Shown here one piece after another: positions 1-9,479 of a DNA stretch of 64,000 nucleotides. This DNA is from an uncultured SAR86 cluster bacterium (GTDB lineage Bacteria; Pseudomonadota; Gammaproteobacteria; Magnimaribacterales; Magnimaribacteraceae). Below the pieces are notes generated by a model. The model was not told where the DNA came from, did not search any database, and was given only the letters and a program-made list of their open reading frames with translations. The stretch is taken from positions 39,582 through 103,581 of the forward strand of contig CACGNN010000005.1 in the NCBI GenBank assembly GCA_902574355.1, given 5' to 3'. Numbering within the stretch: position 1 is the first letter of the stretch; the number at the start of each line of letters is the position of its first letter. The translations under genes were made by a program, and so were the position numbers.

Positions 1-18
1 TTCATGGAAGTATAACCT

Positions 19-37
19 GAAGAATGTAATGTTCTTC
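19..37 (+). promoter_or_regulatory. Small hairpin in the rpsB 5' leader
   Basis: GAAGAA (19-24) pairs with TTCTTC (32-37) around a 7-base loop, 18 bases before the rpsB start. rpsB leaders are autoregulated by S2 in several bacteria, so a structured leader is expected, but this hairpin is short and was not matched to the known motif. The rpsB ribosome binding site GAGGAG (45-50) lies just downstream. Confidence 0.3.
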
Positions 38-55
38 ATAAATTGAGGAGAGCTA

Positions 56-967
56 ATGGCTGAAATATCGCTAGAACAAATGCTACAAGCGGGTGTCCAC
101 TTCGGGCATCAAACCAAATATTGGAACCCAAAAATGGATCAATACATTTTTGGTGTCAGAAATAAGATTCACATCATCAACCTAGAGCATACGGTAGAAA
201 TGATTAAACCAGCCTTAAAGTTTATTGAGGGGGTCGCTGCTAAAAATAACAAAATTCTTTTCGTGGGGACGAAAAGAACAGCAACAGATATAATCAAAAA
301 CGAAGCAATTAGATGTTCCATGCCATATGTAAATGAAAGATGGTTAGGGGGTATGCTTACTAACTATAAAACCATAAGATCTTCTATCACTAGGCTAGAA
401 AACCTTTTAAGACAAAAGGAAGATGGAACATTCAGCAAACTAACTAAAAAAGAAGGTTTAAAGATACAACGCGACATCGACAGGTTAGAAAAATCTATTG
501 GAGGAGTGACTGAAATGGGCGGCTTACCGGACGCTTTATTCATAATTGATGTTAAAAGAGAGTCTATTGCAGTAACTGAGGCAAGTAAAATGGGTATCCC
601 TATTGTGGGTATCGTGGACTCAAATAGTAATCCTGAAGGTATTGATTATGTTGTACCAGGTAATGATGATTCTATAAGATCAATTGCTCTTTTCACAGAA
701 GCTGTTGCAGATGCTTGCTTGAAAGGCTCTGAAGCGGCCACTGGACTTAAGCAGGATGAACCTCAATCGGGACCTGCAATTGTTCGTAAAGTTGACAATA
801 ATGAAACTAGAGAAGAATCACCACAGAAAGATACCGAAGTGTCTGACTCAATGTCTAATGAAGAAGATGCTGACGAATCCCAAGAAAAACAAGAACCCTC
901 AGATGATACAACAGCAAAATTAGACACTTCTGAAGAAGATAATAAAGAAGTAAAGGATGAGGAGTAA
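56..967 (+). CDS. rpsB: 30S ribosomal protein S2 with acidic C-terminal tail
   Basis: S2 is a structural protein of the small ribosomal subunit and helps recruit S1. The family core spans residues 1 to about 225: [15 protein letters not shown] near the N-terminus, [11 protein letters not shown] at 93-103 and a DALFIID segment near 159-165. The start is an ATG with a strong GAGGAG site five bases upstream. The protein has 303 residues against about 241 in E. coli. The extra part is a tail of roughly 75 residues that is very rich in Glu, Asp, Ser and Thr and looks disordered. It heads the run rpsB-tsf-frr, with tsf starting two bases after its stop. Confidence 0.97.
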   Translation: MAEISLEQMLQAGVHFGHQTKYWNPKMDQYIFGVRNKIHIINLEHTVEMIKPALKFIEGVAAKNNKILFVGTKRTATDIIKNEAIRCSMPYVNERWLGGMLTNYKTIRSSITRLENLLRQKEDGTFSKLTKKEGLKIQRDIDRLEKSIGGVTEMGGLPDALFIIDVKRESIAVTEASKMGIPIVGIVDSNSNPEGIDYVVPGNDDSIRSIALFTEAVADACLKGSEAATGLKQDEPQSGPAIVRKVDNNETREESPQKDTEVSDSMSNEEDADESQEKQEPSDDTTAKLDTSEEDNKEVKDEE

Positions 968-969
968 TT

Positions 970-1827
970 ATGAGTGCTATTTCAGCTTCACAAGTTAAAG
1001 AATTAAGAGAAAAAACGGGTCTAGGTCTAATGGACTGTAAAAAAGCTTTGGAAGAAGCAAATGGAGATATAGATTTAGCAATAGAAGAGTTAAGAAAAAC
1101 TAGTGGCATAAAAGCAAGTAAAAAGTCTGGTAGGTCAGCTGCAGATGGTTTAATTGGTATTACTAAGAAAGATAAAGAGTTTTTTATGATCGAAGTGAAT
1201 TGCGAAACTGATTTTGTTGCAAGAGATGACTCATATATAAATTTCACAAAAGAAACTCTTGATACTTATTCTAACAATCCCTCACACTCATTAGAGCAAC
1301 TTTTAGAAAGTGGCGTAGAAGATAATAGAGAAAAATTAGTTCAGAAATTAGGTGAGAATATCGTAGTTAGAAGACTGGCTAAAAGCGATGCATCATCTAT
1401 TAGCGGTTCCTACTTACATAGTAATCATAAAATTGGATGTATTGTCTCTTTAGAGGGTGGAGATGAAGCCCTTGCAAATGATATAGCTATGCACGCTGCT
1501 GCAACTGATCCTATGGCAGTTTCTCCTTTGGATATCCCACAAGAGACAGTAGATAAAGAAAGAGAAATATTTAAAGCTCAATCAGAAGAGTCTGGTAAAC
1601 CTCCAGAAATTATCGAAAAAATGATTGAAGGTAAAATATCAAAATTCTTAGCTGAAGTTAGCTTAACCGAGCAAGATTTTGTCAAAGACCCCAATGTCAA
1701 AATAAGTAAACTATTGGCTGATAATAATGCTAGTATTTTAAGCTTTACAAGATACGAAGTTGGAGAGGGTATTGAGGTGGAAAAAGTAGATTTTGCTAGT
1801 GAAGTAATGTCTCAGATCGAAGGCTAA
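970..1827 (+). CDS. tsf: Translation elongation factor Ts
   Basis: EF-Ts is the nucleotide exchange factor that recycles EF-Tu-GDP during elongation. The N-terminal UBA-like domain carries LREKTGLGLMDCKKAL near residues 12-27, and the exchange core has the signature EVNCETDFVARDD around residues 74-86. The 285-residue length matches the family. The gene sits directly after rpsB, as in almost all bacteria, and its stop abuts the frr start with no spacer, so the two are probably translated in a coupled way. In most Gammaproteobacteria pyrH lies between tsf and frr; it is missing here. Confidence 0.97.
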   Translation: MSAISASQVKELREKTGLGLMDCKKALEEANGDIDLAIEELRKTSGIKASKKSGRSAADGLIGITKKDKEFFMIEVNCETDFVARDDSYINFTKETLDTYSNNPSHSLEQLLESGVEDNREKLVQKLGENIVVRRLAKSDASSISGSYLHSNHKIGCIVSLEGGDEALANDIAMHAAATDPMAVSPLDIPQETVDKEREIFKAQSEESGKPPEIIEKMIEGKISKFLAEVSLTEQDFVKDPNVKISKLLADNNASILSFTRYEVGEGIEVEKVDFASEVMSQIEG

Positions 1828-2385
1828 ATGTTAAACGAAATTGTAGAAGATGCCGAGTTGGGCATGGAAAAGAGTTTGAATGCTTTAGACGCAGCATTCA
1901 AAAAGATCCGAACTGGAAGAGCAGCGCCATCTTTACTCGATAGTATCAAGGTAGATTATTACGATAAGCTTACTCCTCTAGCGCAGGTGGCTAGCATAAG
2001 CATAGAAGATGCAAAAACTCTGGCTATAGTTCCATGGGAGAAGGGTGTTGTGCAGCAGATAGAAAAAGCAATCTCTGAATCTGATCTCGGTTTAAATCCG
2101 GCCACATCAGGAGATACCATTCGGGTAATTTTGCCCGATCTTACAGAAGAAACCAGAAGGGATTTCATAAAAAAAGCCAAGGCTGAAGCAGAGAATGCAA
2201 AAGTATCAATTAGAAATGTAAGAAGAGAGGGTAATTCTCAATTAAAAGAATTCTTAAAAGAGAAGGAGATATCTCAAGATGAAGAAAGACAGGGAGAAGA
2301 ATTAATCCAGAAATTAACAGATACTTTCGTTGAAAAAGTAGATTTAGCATTGAACTCTAAAGAAAAGGATCTCTTAGACTTCTAA
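1828..2385 (+). CDS. frr: Ribosome recycling factor
   Basis: RRF splits post-termination ribosomes together with EF-G. The 185-residue protein has the expected two parts: a long three-helix bundle (for example RTGRAAPSLLD near 29-39, and the C-terminal helix with KAKAEAENAKVSIRNVRRE) and a small beta domain in the middle. The ATG immediately follows the tsf stop codon; the GAAGG just before it, inside tsf, can serve as ribosome binding site. It is followed after nine bases by uppS. The family assignment is clear from length and the conserved RNVRRE region. Confidence 0.96.
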   Translation: MLNEIVEDAELGMEKSLNALDAAFKKIRTGRAAPSLLDSIKVDYYDKLTPLAQVASISIEDAKTLAIVPWEKGVVQQIEKAISESDLGLNPATSGDTIRVILPDLTEETRRDFIKKAKAEAENAKVSIRNVRREGNSQLKEFLKEKEISQDEERQGEELIQKLTDTFVEKVDLALNSKEKDLLDF

Positions 2386-2394
2386 TTTTTAAAA

Positions 2395-3120
2395 ATGGAA
2401 GGTAGTCAAACTGAAACCTTACCTAAACATGTTGCCATAATAATGGATGGCAATAACCGATGGGCATCAGAAAAAAATCTCCCCGGGGTTGCAGGACATA
2501 AAAAAGGTGTTGAAAGGGCAAGAGAGTCAGTTGAATATGCTGTCCAAAGAGGTCTATCTACACTCACGTTATTTGCTTTTAGTAGCGAGAACTGGGGCAG
2601 ATCATCTGAAGAAGTTAACCTGCTGATGCAGCTATTAAATAGTGCTCTTCAAGAAGAGGTACCTAATCTAATTAAAAATTCAGTCCAGCTGAGCTTTATA
2701 GGTGATTTGTCTCAATTTGATCAGGAGCTTATAAAGCAGATGAAAGAATCAGAAAAATTAACTTATTGCGATACCGAAATAAAAAAATTGGATTTAGTTG
2801 TTGCTGCAAGTTATGGAGGAAGATGGGATATTGTCAATGCAATAAATAAACATCTAAATTCAGGATCAAATAAAGAACTTACTGAGGAAAGTTTTGACGA
2901 ATTTCTATCAACATCAAAATTTACTGATCCTGATTTATGCATTAGAACTGGCAATGAAGTTAGGGTAAGTAATTTTTTGTTATGGCAATTAGCTTATTCA
3001 GAATTATATTTCCCTGATGTGCTTTGGCCAGACTTTGATGATCAACACTTCGATAACGCACTCAAAGAATATTCAAAAAGATCAAGGCGTTTCGGAGATA
3101 AATCTAATTTTCAGTTATAA
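2395..3120 (+). CDS. uppS: Undecaprenyl diphosphate synthase (cis-prenyltransferase)
   Basis: This enzyme extends farnesyl diphosphate with isopentenyl units to make C55 undecaprenyl diphosphate, the lipid carrier precursor for peptidoglycan and O-antigen. The signature MDGNNRWA is at residues 17-24, with the catalytic Asp at 18. AFSSENW (61-67) and the C-terminal RTGNEVRVSNFLLWQLAYSE (184-203) are also family hallmarks; the usual RTGGE reads RTGNE here. At 241 residues it is of normal size. It sits between frr and cdsA as in E. coli. Confidence 0.95.
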   Translation: MEGSQTETLPKHVAIIMDGNNRWASEKNLPGVAGHKKGVERARESVEYAVQRGLSTLTLFAFSSENWGRSSEEVNLLMQLLNSALQEEVPNLIKNSVQLSFIGDLSQFDQELIKQMKESEKLTYCDTEIKKLDLVVAASYGGRWDIVNAINKHLNSGSNKELTEESFDEFLSTSKFTDPDLCIRTGNEVRVSNFLLWQLAYSELYFPDVLWPDFDDQHFDNALKEYSKRSRRFGDKSNFQL

Positions 3121-3122
3121 AG

Positions 3123-3938
3123 ATGCTAAAACAAAGGTTACTTAGTGCTTTTATAATAATAGTTGGAATCAGCCTTCTTATACTTTTATTAAATAACCAA
3201 TACTTAACATATCTTGTTGCCTTAATCTCATCCATCTCTCTTTGGGAATTCTTGAAGGTTAGGTTAACAAATGCCGTTTCTCTCTTAGGAATATCCCTTT
3301 TCCTAATTTTGATGTTTGTTTCTTTTTCACCTTTCTTTAGTTATTTATTTATCACTCTGAGTGTAATTACGTACTTTTTATCCTCAATTCTTATCTTAAG
3401 TTTTCCTTTGAATAAGACTTTCCTAAAACGATCTATGGTTTGGAGTTTATTTGGATTTGTTATCCATCTTGGATTCTTTGCATCCTTAGTTCAGATTATT
3501 TCTAACAATAATCTACAATCAACATTTCTTGAAATAGAAAGTGGAAAATTTTTAATATTTTATATTGTTTTAGTTGCCATTCTCATGGACTCTATTGCAT
3601 TTTTTGCTGGTAAAAGTTTTGGTAAAAGACCTTTTATAACAAATGTTAGCCCAAATAAGACTCTTGAGGGTTTTATGGCTGCAATTATTGCTACACCTCT
3701 TCTTTTATCGACCATATCTTTCAAGATTTTCAATTTACCATTCGTTTTGGGCTTATGTATATTGGTGATAGTTTCTTTATATTCTGTTTTAGGAGATGCT
3801 TTTGCTAGCATGATGAAGCGGGTAGTGGAAGTGAAGGATTATTCTAATTTGATTCCAGGACATGGTGGCCTTTTCGATCGCTTAGACAGCCATATTGCAG
3901 TTTTTCCTTGTTTTGTTTTTTTATTGAATATAGTTTAA
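3123..3938 (+). CDS. cdsA: Phosphatidate cytidylyltransferase
   Basis: CdsA makes CDP-diacylglycerol from phosphatidic acid and CTP in the inner membrane, the branch point for phospholipid synthesis. The 271-residue protein is almost entirely hydrophobic, with about seven or eight membrane segments. The C-terminal family signature is present: MKRVVEVKDYSNLIPGHGG followed by LFDRLD at about residues 228-252, with the conserved KD and DRLD acidic residues that bind metal and nucleotide. It begins two bases after uppS and ends two bases before the dxr start chosen here. Confidence 0.94.
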   Translation: MLKQRLLSAFIIIVGISLLILLLNNQYLTYLVALISSISLWEFLKVRLTNAVSLLGISLFLILMFVSFSPFFSYLFITLSVITYFLSSILILSFPLNKTFLKRSMVWSLFGFVIHLGFFASLVQIISNNNLQSTFLEIESGKFLIFYIVLVAILMDSIAFFAGKSFGKRPFITNVSPNKTLEGFMAAIIATPLLLSTISFKIFNLPFVLGLCILVIVSLYSVLGDAFASMMKRVVEVKDYSNLIPGHGGLFDRLDSHIAVFPCFVFLLNIV

Positions 3939-3940
3939 AA

Positions 3941-5098
3941 ATGAAAAGTTTAGCTATTTTAGGTTCTACTGGCTCTGTTGGAAAATCAACTTTAGATGTC
4001 ATAAGAGAAAATAAGGACGAATTTAAAATAGAATTACTCACAGCTAGAAATAATTTCCTCCTTATGGCAGAACAGTGTAAAGAATTTACTCCAAAATTCG
4101 TCTATCTAGAAAATAAAGAAGCCCAAAAATCCTTCCTGGATCAACTAGGAACCAATACTTCTCAACCGACTTTACTATCTGATGAGAAGGAATTAAATCA
4201 AATTATTGCCTCACAAGATTTAGAAATAGTTGTTGCTGCTATGGTTGGAATAGTCGGATTAAAGCCTGTATTTCATGCAATAAAGCACGGAAAGCATATT
4301 TTATTAGCAAACAAGGAGTCTTATGTTGTAGCCGGAGAAATTTTAAATAAATTATCTAAAAAAACCGGCGCTACAATTTTTCCAATAGACAGCGAGCATA
4401 GTGCAATTCATCAATGCTTAATGGGAGTTAAAAATGAAGAATCAATATCACGGCTAATATTAACAGGATCGGGTGGTCCTTTTCTCAATAGAGACATTAA
4501 CGACTTTAAGAATATAACTCCTAAAGAAGCAACTGCGCATCCTATTTGGAATATGGGTGATAAGATCTCGGTAGATTCATCAACTATGATGAATAAATGC
4601 TTAGAAATTATAGAAGCTAAATGGTTATTTGGATTTGACGATATAGATGTTCTTATCCATCCTGAAGGTATTATTCATTCCTTGGTTGAGTTTAAAGATA
4701 AATCTCTGATAGCCCAGCTCTCTATTCCAGATATGAAAATTCCAATAGCTTACGGTTTGGGTTTCCCTGAAAGAATCAATTCTGGTTGTGATTCACTTGA
4801 TTTTGAAAAGATCAGCAACCTTTCTTTTTTAAAGCCAGATTCAAAAAAATTTCCTTCATTAGTTCTTGCAAAGGATTGTATTAATTCTGGTGGAACAAGC
4901 TTTTCTACTTTAAATGCTGCAAATGAAGAGTGTGTAGCTTCCTTTTTAGAAGGTAGAATAGGCTACTTAGATATACATAAAATTATTTCAGAAGTTTTGG
5001 ATAAATCAGATATAAAGATGGTCGAAGAAATAGAAGATATTTTCGAAGCTGATATGCAATCTAGAGAGATGACTAAAGAACTTATAAATATAAATTAA
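3941..5098 (+). CDS. dxr: 1-deoxy-D-xylulose 5-phosphate reductoisomerase
   Basis: Dxr (IspC) converts DXP to 2-C-methylerythritol 4-phosphate with NADPH, the first committed step of the non-mevalonate isoprenoid pathway that feeds UppS. The NADPH-binding GSTGSVGKS lies at residues 7-15. The metal-binding and active-site region reads PIDSEHSAIHQ and later HPIWNMGDKISVDSSTMMNK. I place the start at the ATG at 3941 rather than the in-frame ATG at 3908, because the upstream one would overlap cdsA and add eleven residues before the conserved first strand. The stop overlaps the rseP start by one base (TAATG). Confidence 0.95.
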   Translation: MKSLAILGSTGSVGKSTLDVIRENKDEFKIELLTARNNFLLMAEQCKEFTPKFVYLENKEAQKSFLDQLGTNTSQPTLLSDEKELNQIIASQDLEIVVAAMVGIVGLKPVFHAIKHGKHILLANKESYVVAGEILNKLSKKTGATIFPIDSEHSAIHQCLMGVKNEESISRLILTGSGGPFLNRDINDFKNITPKEATAHPIWNMGDKISVDSSTMMNKCLEIIEAKWLFGFDDIDVLIHPEGIIHSLVEFKDKSLIAQLSIPDMKIPIAYGLGFPERINSGCDSLDFEKISNLSFLKPDSKKFPSLVLAKDCINSGGTSFSTLNAANEECVASFLEGRIGYLDIHKIISEVLDKSDIKMVEEIEDIFEADMQSREMTKELININ

Positions 5099-6459
5099 TG
5101 GATATATTATTCACCATATTTTCCTTTATTTTTCTTATAAGCATCATTGTGGGTATTCATGAGCTTGGCCATTTTTTAACTGCAAGATTTTGTAATATTC
5201 ATGTTCTGAAGTTTAAGATAGGCTTCGGTAAAGAATTATTTTCCTATAAAGATAATAAAGATTGTACATATTCATTCGGGATATTACCTTTAGGTGGTTA
5301 TGTACAAATGTTAGGTGAAAATAATCCTGTTCAAGAGGGATCTGAAGGATCTTTTGTAAATAAAAAATCTTATCTTCAGGCTTCTCTAGGAGAGAGAGCT
5401 GCAGTAACAGTAGCAGGTCCAGTTGCTAATTTTATCCTTGCTGCCTTTGTCTATTTTTATTTAGCACTAGTTGGCACTACCCAACTTTCGTCTTTAATCG
5501 GTGAGGTTATTCCTGATAGTCTCTCTAAAGAATACGGCATTTCAGTTAGTGACAAGATAGTTCAGATAGATAACGAAACTGTCACGGTATTTAATGATAT
5601 AAACTTTATACTTTCAAAGAGGGTAGGAGATACTGGAGTTATTAATATTAAATATATTAGAGAAGGCCAGGAAAGAACAGCTTTGTTACCAATAGACAAT
5701 TGGTTATCAGATAATGATCAAATTGCTCCAAGTCAAGCCTTAGGACTTCAGCCGTTTCTTCCTGCGATAGTCGGTAAACTCCAAGAAGATGGCCCTGCAC
5801 TTAAGTACGGTATAAAAGAAGGAGACTTGATACAAGCCATAAATGGTAAAGATGTTTCAACTTGGCAAGAATTATCGAGAATTCTTAGCCTTTTGCCTAA
5901 TCAGCTTATTGAGATTAAAGTACTGAGAGGTCAAGAATCGAAAATACTGATGCTTGAGAGTTCAAGTTTTATCGATAAGACAGGAGTTCAAAAGGGCAGG
6001 ATAGGTATACTTGCTTCTAATAATTTTAATGATTGGCCTTCAGATTTTGTGGTTGAAAAAAAAGAAAACTTCTTTCCAGCCTTATTAGTTGGTGTTGAGG
6101 ACACCTATAGATATACGATTTTGATTATTACTTCAATAGGCAAGATGTTAAGCGGATCAATATCAGCTGATAACCTTGGAGGTCCAATACAGATTTCAGT
6201 GCTTGCGGGATCTGCTGCCAAGGCAGGATATGTTACTTTTTTGTCAATGGTGGCATTATTGAGTATCAATCTCGGACTATTGAATCTTTTGCCAATACCT
6301 ATCTTAGATGGCGGGCAATTGCTAATGATTGCTATAGAAAAAGTTAAAGGGTCTCCCGTTTCAGATATTGCAATTGAATATTCTATGCGAATTGGATTAG
6401 TTCTCGTAGTAAGTTTAATGATATTTGCCTTTGCAAACGATATTGCAAGGTTGATCTAG
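5098..6459 (+). CDS. rseP: RseP site-2 zinc metalloprotease
   Basis: RseP is the inner-membrane protease that cuts anti-sigma factor RseA within the membrane in the sigma-E envelope stress response and clears leftover signal peptides. The zinc motif HELGH is at residues 21-25 within the first membrane helix, and the second catalytic motif LLPIPILDGGQ lies near residue 400. Two PDZ domains lie between them, the second starting around DGPALKYGIKEGDLIQAING. Length (453) matches E. coli (450). It starts on the dxr stop and is followed two bases later by bamA, so envelope quality control and outer-membrane assembly are co-transcribed. Confidence 0.95.
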   Translation: MDILFTIFSFIFLISIIVGIHELGHFLTARFCNIHVLKFKIGFGKELFSYKDNKDCTYSFGILPLGGYVQMLGENNPVQEGSEGSFVNKKSYLQASLGERAAVTVAGPVANFILAAFVYFYLALVGTTQLSSLIGEVIPDSLSKEYGISVSDKIVQIDNETVTVFNDINFILSKRVGDTGVINIKYIREGQERTALLPIDNWLSDNDQIAPSQALGLQPFLPAIVGKLQEDGPALKYGIKEGDLIQAINGKDVSTWQELSRILSLLPNQLIEIKVLRGQESKILMLESSSFIDKTGVQKGRIGILASNNFNDWPSDFVVEKKENFFPALLVGVEDTYRYTILIITSIGKMLSGSISADNLGGPIQISVLAGSAAKAGYVTFLSMVALLSINLGLLNLLPIPILDGGQLLMIAIEKVKGSPVSDIAIEYSMRIGLVLVVSLMIFAFANDIARLI

Positions 6460-6461
6460 TT

Positions 6462-8870
6462 ATGAAAATACACATTAAAGTATTTTTTATCTTATTATTG
6501 GCAGGTCTTTTTCAAGCCCAAACTATCAGTTCCGAAGAAGAGTGGGTTGTTAGTGATATTAGAATCAGCGGTTTGCAGAGAGTTTCAGCAGGAAGTGTAT
6601 TTAACGTTATGCCAATTGCTGTTGGTGATACTGTCAATGTTTATGACCTCCAAACTACTGCAAAGACGATATTTAAGACAGGCCAATTTGATGATATTCA
6701 ACTCGGCCGCGAAGCAAATACTTTAATAATAAGTTTAGTAGAAAGACCTTCAATAGCATCCATAGATCTTGATGGAAACAAGGCTTTGAAAACTGAAGAT
6801 CTGCTAAAAGGATTAGATGATGCAGGACTTTCAGAAGGCCAGGTTTTTAAAAGGTCGATTGTAAATAGTTTGGCATTAGAAATTCAAAGGCAATATGTTT
6901 CTCAAGGTCGTTATGGCGCAAAGGTTGAAGTTACAAGTGAGGATGAGCCTAGAAACAGGGTATCTTTGAATATTGAAATAGATGAGGGAGAAGTAGCTGA
7001 GATAAAAAATATCAATGTGATAGGTAATCTATCCTTTTCTGATGAAGATATTTTACAAGATTTTGAGCTAACCACCGGTGGATGGTTCTCTTTTTTTACA
7101 AATGACAATCGATATTCAAGAGAGAAATTAAAGGGTGATATTGAATCTCTCGAGTCATTTTACAAAAATAGAGGTTATGTTGAATTTAGTTTAGAAAGTT
7201 CTCAAGTAAGCGTTTCGCCCGATAAATCTGGCGTTTTTATTACACTTAATATTTCCGAAGGAACAACTTATGATGTTAATGAAATCAAGATAGTTGGAGA
7301 CCTACCTATTGAAGAAGAAGTTCTTAAATCGCTTATTTTGATTAGAAAAGGAGAGCGTTTTAATCAGTATTTAGTTACAGAAACAGAAGAGATTTTTAAA
7401 AATATACTAGGTAATGAAGGGTATAGTTTCGCTGAAGTGCGCGGTGTCCCTGATGTAAATGAAGATTCAGGAAATGTAGATTTAACATTTTATGTAGATT
7501 CTCAACAAAGAACATACGTTAGACGCATTATCTTTAAAGGAAATAAGAGAACACATGACGTAGTGCTAAGAAGAGAAATGAGACAAATGGAGGGGGCCTG
7601 GGCATCCAATAATCTCATAGAAAATTCAAAGTTAAGACTCGAGAGGTTAGGATTCTTTAAAGAAGTTGAATCAGAGACTATACCTGTTCCTGGAGTTAAC
7701 GATCAGATCGATGTTGAGTTCACAGTTGAAGAGGAATTTTCAGGATCAATCGGAGGTAGTTTAGGATATGGAGCTTATGGCTTAGTTCTAGGTCTCAATT
7801 ACAATGAAAATAATGCTTTTGGAACAGGGCGAGCAATTGGCATAGGTATTAATGATAGCACCTGGCAACGTAGCTACTCTTTTAGCTATGGGGAGCCATA
7901 TTTCAATATAGATGGAGTGAGCAGAGGTTATAGTGCTTATTTTAGAGAGTCTGACTATGGTCAATTTAATATTGCAAGTTATACATCTGATTCTTTTGGA
8001 GCAGGCATACAATTTGGTCTGCCAATAAGTGATATTGAGAGAATAGGGCTCAACTTAAATTACGATAATACAAGTATAGATACTGGTTCTACACCTGCAT
8101 CGCAGATTCTAGCTTTCACCCAATCTGAAGGTACTAAATTTGAAGTATTCAAGACCCAATTCATCTGGTCAAGAGTTACCTTGAATAGGGGTCTATTTCC
8201 TACTGCAGGCCAATCTCAATCTTTCGCCCTCCAAGTTGCTGTTCCAGGGAGTTCCTTGACATACTCTAAACTCACCTATAGACATAAATATTTCCGACCA
8301 ATTTTTGATGGAAGATTTGTACTAGGATTTAGAGGTGAGCTTGGAGTATTAGAGGCTTATGGAGATACAGAAGTAGCTCCTTTCTTTGAGCATTATTATT
8401 CTGGTGGAATTAGTTCAGTTAGAGGCTTTAAGCAAAATACCCTTGGTCCCAGGGCTATACCCTCACAGTTTTACCTAGATAATGAAGGTAATCCTATAAT
8501 TGGCGAAGATGGCAATCCGGTTGCAAATCCTTATTCATATTATAGAGATGATAGGTCAATAGGAGGAGCTTACTTAGTAGAAGGTGGTTTCGATTTTATA
8601 TTTAAGCTACCTTTCATTGAGGACCAAAGATCAATGCGTAGCTCTTTCTTTGTGGATGTCGGAAATGTATTTTCTAAGGACTGTGGATTCGATCAATCTA
8701 ACGTAAATTGCAGCGAACTCGACTTAGGGGAGTTGAGGTATTCTTATGGAGTTGGAGTGACTTGGATAACTCAGTTGGGCCCAATGTCTCTTGCTATTGC
8801 AGCTCCTTCAAATGAAGGCCCTTTAGATGAAACAGAAAATTTTCAATTTGAAATCGGGACGCAATTTTAA
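6462..8870 (+). CDS. bamA: BamA outer-membrane protein assembly factor
   Basis: BamA is the central beta-barrel of the BAM complex that folds outer-membrane proteins. A signal peptide covers about residues 1-24 (hydrophobic FFILLLAGLFQAQ). Five POTRA repeats fill roughly residues 27-425, and the 16-stranded Omp85 barrel follows. The conserved lid-loop motif VRGF appears in GGISSVRGFKQNTLGPRA in the last third. The chain ends in Phe (IGTQF), the usual C-terminal barrel signal. At 802 residues it is close to E. coli BamA (810). skp follows after 60 bases. Confidence 0.96.
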   Translation: MKIHIKVFFILLLAGLFQAQTISSEEEWVVSDIRISGLQRVSAGSVFNVMPIAVGDTVNVYDLQTTAKTIFKTGQFDDIQLGREANTLIISLVERPSIASIDLDGNKALKTEDLLKGLDDAGLSEGQVFKRSIVNSLALEIQRQYVSQGRYGAKVEVTSEDEPRNRVSLNIEIDEGEVAEIKNINVIGNLSFSDEDILQDFELTTGGWFSFFTNDNRYSREKLKGDIESLESFYKNRGYVEFSLESSQVSVSPDKSGVFITLNISEGTTYDVNEIKIVGDLPIEEEVLKSLILIRKGERFNQYLVTETEEIFKNILGNEGYSFAEVRGVPDVNEDSGNVDLTFYVDSQQRTYVRRIIFKGNKRTHDVVLRREMRQMEGAWASNNLIENSKLRLERLGFFKEVESETIPVPGVNDQIDVEFTVEEEFSGSIGGSLGYGAYGLVLGLNYNENNAFGTGRAIGIGINDSTWQRSYSFSYGEPYFNIDGVSRGYSAYFRESDYGQFNIASYTSDSFGAGIQFGLPISDIERIGLNLNYDNTSIDTGSTPASQILAFTQSEGTKFEVFKTQFIWSRVTLNRGLFPTAGQSQSFALQVAVPGSSLTYSKLTYRHKYFRPIFDGRFVLGFRGELGVLEAYGDTEVAPFFEHYYSGGISSVRGFKQNTLGPRAIPSQFYLDNEGNPIIGEDGNPVANPYSYYRDDRSIGGAYLVEGGFDFIFKLPFIEDQRSMRSSFFVDVGNVFSKDCGFDQSNVNCSELDLGELRYSYGVGVTWITQLGPMSLAIAAPSNEGPLDETENFQFEIGTQF

Positions 8871-8930
8871 ATTCTCTTAATGCTACTAAATTAGCTTACA
8901 AAACTGTAGAATTCGACGACAGGTTACTTA

Positions 8931-9473
8931 ATGGGAAAAACTATGAAATTTTTTAAAACTTTATTTGCCGTGCTTACGGCATCCTTTTTTACTTTTACTC
9001 TTCAGTCGGCTGATTTAAATATAGCCACTCTAGATCCTCAAGCAGCTTTATTTAGTACTAATGTTGCAAAAAAAGAGCTTGAAGAATTGGAAAATTCAGA
9101 CGAATGGAAAGAAGTTGTTGAAGAGCTTCAAGCGAAAGCAACTGAGGCTAGAGAGATCCAAGAAAGAACCCAAAAAGATGGTCCAACAATGTCTGATGAA
9201 GAAAAACAAGAGGCAGCACAGAAATTTCAGTCTCTCCAGCAAGATATTAATTTTTTAAGAGAAAAAACTAATCAATTCAGGAATCAAACTCTTCAATTGC
9301 TTTCACAAGAACAGGCAGAAAAATTTCAAGTCATCGTCACTGAATTAATTAGAGCAAAAGGAATAACACTCTTAATAAACAGTGGAGCACAACAGCAAAT
9401 ACTTCTTCATGCAGATCAAAGCTACGATATTACTCAAGAAGTAATCGATGCTATGAATGAAAAAGAAGATTAA
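8931..9473 (+). CDS. skp: Skp/OmpH periplasmic chaperone
   Basis: Skp is a trimeric periplasmic chaperone that holds unfolded outer-membrane proteins before they reach BamA. The protein has an N-terminal signal peptide (hydrophobic TLFAVLTASFFTFTLQSA), a short beta part (LNIATLDPQAALFSTNVAKKEL) and a long Lys/Glu/Gln-rich coiled coil with the KFQSLQQDINFLREKTNQ heptads typical of the OmpH fold. The ATG at 8931 has AGG seven bases upstream; the ATG at 8943, which removes four residues, is an equally possible start. Position between bamA and lpxD is the standard gammaproteobacterial one. Sequence similarity in this family is low, so the call rests partly on context. Confidence 0.9.
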   Translation: MGKTMKFFKTLFAVLTASFFTFTLQSADLNIATLDPQAALFSTNVAKKELEELENSDEWKEVVEELQAKATEAREIQERTQKDGPTMSDEEKQEAAQKFQSLQQDINFLREKTNQFRNQTLQLLSQEQAEKFQVIVTELIRAKGITLLINSGAQQQILLHADQSYDITQEVIDAMNEKED

Positions 9474-9479
9474 TTTTTC

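Noticed and set aside
855..1247. 130-codon open frame on the minus strand across the rpsB-tsf junction
   Set aside because: Overlaps two certain genes; the sequence has no family motif.
3908..3940. Upstream start for dxr at 3908
   Set aside because: Would overlap cdsA and add a hydrophobic stretch before the conserved nucleotide-binding strand; the ATG at 3941 fits the family.
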